From Anaerolineae bacterium (lineage in GTDB: Bacteria; Chloroflexota; Anaerolineae; Aggregatilineales; UBA3940): a DNA stretch of 64,000 nt. This document shows positions 62,365 to 64,000 of this stretch, in pieces (position 1 is the stretch's first letter; every line of letters begins with the position of its first letter). The position numbers were made by a program, and so were the translations under genes. The stretch is taken from positions 1 to 64,000 of the forward strand of contig JAFGOY010000010.1 of the NCBI GenBank assembly GCA_016926255.1, read 5' to 3'. The notes under the pieces are model-generated. The model saw only the letters and a program-made list of their open reading frames with translations, searched no databases and was not told the origin of the DNA.

Positions 62365-62811
62365 ATGAACTGGCAAAAAGTTTATAACCCATTCATGAAG
62401 GCCGTCCTGCGTTCGCCGCTGCACTGGCTGGCAGACCGCTCGACGATGCTGATTACCTACACTGGGCGCAAGAGCGGCAAGGAGTACTGCATACCGGTCA
62501 ATTATGTGCGTGACGGTGATCGACTGCTTTCAACTAGCATGGCGGATCGGGTCTGGTGGCGTAATCTGCGCGGCGGTGAGCCAGTACAGATCGTGATGAA
62601 GGGGAAGACCTATCGCGGCACAGGCCGGGTATTCGAGGTTGAGCAGGAGGTCTCGGAGCGGTTGGGCGTCTTGGCGCGGGTCAATCGAATGTATGCCCGC
62701 TACCTGGGCATCGAGATCAATGAACAGGGTGAGTCGGTTAACACGGAGCCGCTGGTCAGGGCAGCCGCAGGCCGGGTGGTCGTGGAGATCGATGGTCTGG
62801 AGCCGTTATAG
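62365..62811 (+). CDS. Deazaflavin (F420)-dependent nitroreductase-family protein (DDN-like)
   Basis: 148 residues from ATG 62365 (GGAG upstream; a TTG at 62353 lies before that SD). LITYTGRKSGKEYCIPVNYV and VWWRNLRGGEPVQIVMKGK are DDN-family motifs of the split-barrel fold. Members use reduced F420 on quinones or nitro compounds; some relatives use flavins or haem instead. A TATAAT lies 33 bases upstream (62327-62332). Confidence 0.85.
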   Translation: MNWQKVYNPFMKAVLRSPLHWLADRSTMLITYTGRKSGKEYCIPVNYVRDGDRLLSTSMADRVWWRNLRGGEPVQIVMKGKTYRGTGRVFEVEQEVSERLGVLARVNRMYARYLGIEINEQGESVNTEPLVRAAAGRVVVEIDGLEPL

Positions 62812-62873
62812 AGCAGCTTTTGACGATATTCCTGGGGTGCTGCCGCTAATCCTGCCGAAAAAGGCATTTCTAT

Positions 62874-62903
62874 TTGACCGCCCCGTATAGCTAACGGTAT
62901 AAT
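62874..62903 (+). promoter_or_regulatory. rplS: Promoter of rplS
   Basis: TTGACC (62874-62879), 18-base spacer, TATAAT (62898-62903). It predicts a leader of about 205 bases before rplS. Confidence 0.75.
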
Positions 62904-62909
62904 CCCTCT

Positions 62910-63114
62910 CCGTCTACTGGCCCAAAAATCACTCAGTTGGTATGTAGCGGTTTTTGATAGAATTGACTCTCAAATACCCTTTTCAAGAGGGTTGTGGTTT
63001 TACGAGAGAAAAAACTTTTCGTAAAATCCTTTAGCAATTGTTTGAATATAAGTGAAATATAGGAGGCAGCGCAGTGAACTGTCACACGCGACACAAGCTG
63101 CGCTGATGATTTGA
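62910..63114 (+). promoter_or_regulatory. rplS: Structured leader of rplS
   Basis: Hairpins in order: ACCCT/AGGGT near 62977-62993; GGTTTTACGA with TCGTAAAATCC (about 62995-63028); and CAGCGCAG (63067-63074) with CTGCGCTG (63098-63105), perfect over 8 bp. A consensus Shine-Dalgarno AGGAGG (63061-63066) touches the last stem. Autoregulation of L19 by leader RNAs is known in other phyla. This leader is not obviously the same structure. Confidence 0.55.
63074..63106 (+). CDS. Possible 10-codon leader ORF in the rplS leader
   Basis: GTG 63074 lies seven bases after AGGAGG and reads MNCHTRHKLR before TGA 63104-63106. It lies within the 8-bp hairpin's loop and right arm. A minimal ATG-ATT-TGA (63106-63114) overlaps its stop and abuts the rplS ATG. 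It may be a coupling peptide or simply a consequence of the hairpin. Confidence 0.35.
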   Translation: MNCHTRHKLR

Positions 63115-63459
63115 ATGGACGAGCTGATTAAATCACTGGAAGCACCCGAAAATCCCAATATTCCCGAACTTCGCCCAGGCGATTCTGTGAAAGTTCATGC
63201 CCTCATCGTAGAAGGTGATCGCGAGCGTGTTCAGATTTTCCCTGGTACTGTGATCCGCATCAAGCGGGGCGGCAATAATGCCAGCTTTACCGTTCGCCGG
63301 ATCGCTTCGCATGGAATTGGCGTCGAACGTACCTTTCTGCTGCGGTCACCGCGAGTGGAGAAGGTCGAAGTCCTTCGCCATGCCCATGTTCGACGCGCCA
63401 AGCTCTACTTTTTGCGTGGACGCACCGGTCGCAAGGCGCAGTTGAAGGAAAAGCGGTAG
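63115..63459 (+). CDS. rplS: 50S ribosomal protein L19
   Basis: 114 residues, the usual L19 length. FRPGD-type start IPELRPGDSVKVH, VQIFPGTVIRIKRGGNNASFTVRRIASHGIGVERTF and RRAKLYFLRGRTGRKAQLKEK are family motifs. It sits at the 30S-50S interface. There is no SD directly before ATG 63115; the preceding codon in frame is a stop. The nearest SD (AGGAGG) is 48 bases upstream, across a hairpin, which suggests special initiation. Confidence 0.97.
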   Translation: MDELIKSLEAPENPNIPELRPGDSVKVHALIVEGDRERVQIFPGTVIRIKRGGNNASFTVRRIASHGIGVERTFLLRSPRVEKVEVLRHAHVRRAKLYFLRGRTGRKAQLKEKR

Positions 63460-63545
63460 CGCTTCATGGTCGATTTTCTCACAGGGAATCGACTATGTGT
63501 GGGGAAAACCGGACGCTGCCAACTCTCGATGGGGGTGGCAGCTTG

Positions 63546-63577
63546 AATCCCGCAGTGTGAAGCGGGATTGTTTGTGT
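63546..63577 (+). terminator. Terminator after rplS
   Basis: AATCCCGC (63546-63553) with GCGGGATT (63562-63569), followed by GTTTGTGTT. Two 7-bp hairpins, GTCGATT/AATCGAC and GCTGCCA/TGGCAGC, precede it in the 85 bases after the stop. Confidence 0.7.
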
Positions 63578-63583
63578 TAAAAA

Positions 63584-63619
63584 CTTGTCCGCAAATTCAC
63601 CTTGCGAATGCCTGATAGG
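63584..63619. repeat. Intergenic hairpin repeat, copy D (degenerate)
   Basis: A 36-base element sharing TCCGCAAATTCAC, TTGCGAA and GATAGG with copies A-C. The outer stem is weakened, and an inner GCA/TGC plus TTC/GAA pairing remains. It lies 70 bases before murI. Confidence 0.65.
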
Positions 63620-63688
63620 ATAATGGCATGGACAGGTTCGAAGATCATCACCTGATCAGAGATTGCCACAATTATGAACAGGTCAGCC

Positions 63689-64000
63689 ATGCAGCCTGAT
63701 ATACGTCCAATTGGACTGCTCGATTCCGGTGTGGGGGGCTTATCTGTTTTGCGGGAAGTACACAAACAGCTTCCCAATGAAGACATCCTCTACTTTGCCG
63801 ATCAGGGGCATGTCCCCTACGGCCAGCGCCCTATCGAAGAAATCCACCGGTTCTCGTTGGAGATCACCCGGTTTCTGTTAGACAATCAAGCCAAGGTGAT
63901 CGTCGTCGCCTGCAACACGGCGTCGGCAGCCAGCCTGCACACCCTCCGCCACGAGTTTCCATCGGTGACATTTGTGGGGATGGAACCGGCGGTGAAACCG
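63689..64000 (+). CDS. murI: Glutamate racemase (3' truncated by the window)
   Basis: The first 104 codons are present. IGLLDSGVGGLSVLREV and VIVVACNTASAASLHTL are MurI signatures, the latter with the first catalytic Cys. It makes D-glutamate for peptidoglycan. ATG 63689 is preceded by AGG; ATG 63674 in frame is an alternative. It fits with the wall enzymes elsewhere in the window. Confidence 0.93.
   Translation, partial: MQPDIRPIGLLDSGVGGLSVLREVHKQLPNEDILYFADQGHVPYGQRPIEEIHRFSLEITRFLLDNQAKVIVVACNTASAASLHTLRHEFPSVTFVGMEPAVKP

Noticed and set aside
1-64000. CRISPR arrays, insertion sequences or prophage genes
   Set aside because: No regularly spaced direct repeats, transposases, integrases or phage structural genes were seen.

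Overview
This window reads as a chromosomal segment of a free-living, moderately GC-rich bacterium, most likely a member of the Chloroflexota (Anaerolineae-like). That placement is an inference. It rests on Thr-Pro-rich tails on cell-surface proteins, a class A PBP with a long proline-rich cytoplasmic arm, LysM/L,D-transpeptidase wall proteins, membrane glycosyltransferases with C-terminal beta domains, a deazaflavin-dependent (DDN-like) nitroreductase, and no outer-membrane genes. I found no phage, IS element, CRISPR array or rRNA. One tRNA-Lys(UUU) is present.

Layout. 1-0.6 kb: the acidic Thr/Pro tail of a truncated gene, a terminator, tRNA-Lys and the first copy of a hairpin repeat. 0.6-5.4 kb: a polytopic membrane protein, a lone DnaB-C/RecA-type ATPase, an ECF sigma/anti-sigma pair, a membrane-anchored unknown, and an unannotated 50-residue basic protein with a very good promoter. 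5.6-15.8 kb: a sugar epimerase, a secreted GH-A-fold hydrolase, three paralogous membrane proteins, guaA and xpt, and a LysM L,D-transpeptidase. 15.9-23 kb: a Crp-type regulator with a small membrane protein and an SDR; a MelB/MFSD2-type transporter in an operon with a double patatin phospholipase; rarA; a kynurenine-formamidase-like enzyme. 23-34.5 kb: an ABC ATPase fused to a cyclic-nucleotide-binding domain, XdhC, PlsC, a UMF1 transporter, an MtaD-type deaminase, a heterodimeric ABC exporter and glutamate dehydrogenase. 35-41 kb: a three-GAF histidine kinase with a double-receiver LuxR regulator, then serA and DUF1015. 41-49.5 kb: PBP1A, rho with a long leader, a nitrilase-fold protein lacking its catalytic Cys, threonine aldolase, and a CPBP-like protein lacking catalytic residues. 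49.5-64 kb: membrane glycosyltransferases, deoC with an ALDH16-like double aldehyde dehydrogenase, a SUMF1 lipoprotein, a phosphoesterase, an EamA transporter, lactate permease with methionine gamma-lyase, a DDN nitroreductase, rplS with an unusual leader, and the start of murI.

How genes work together. xpt and guaA form a purine-salvage unit. deoC and the double ALDH should turn deoxyribose-5-phosphate into glyceraldehyde-3-phosphate and acetate. The two ABC half-exporters split one canonical and one degenerate ATP site. The GAF kinase and double-receiver regulator form a two-component system beside serA.

Most unusual signals: (i) a four-copy intergenic hairpin repeat with compensatory stem changes; (ii) the rplS leader, where an 8-bp hairpin separates a perfect Shine-Dalgarno from the start codon and encloses a 10-codon ORF; (iii) the transporter plus double-patatin operon; (iv) the ABC ATPase/cNMP-domain fusion; (v) two enzyme-fold proteins near rho that have lost catalytic residues; (vi) the strongly expressed-looking 50-residue basic protein.
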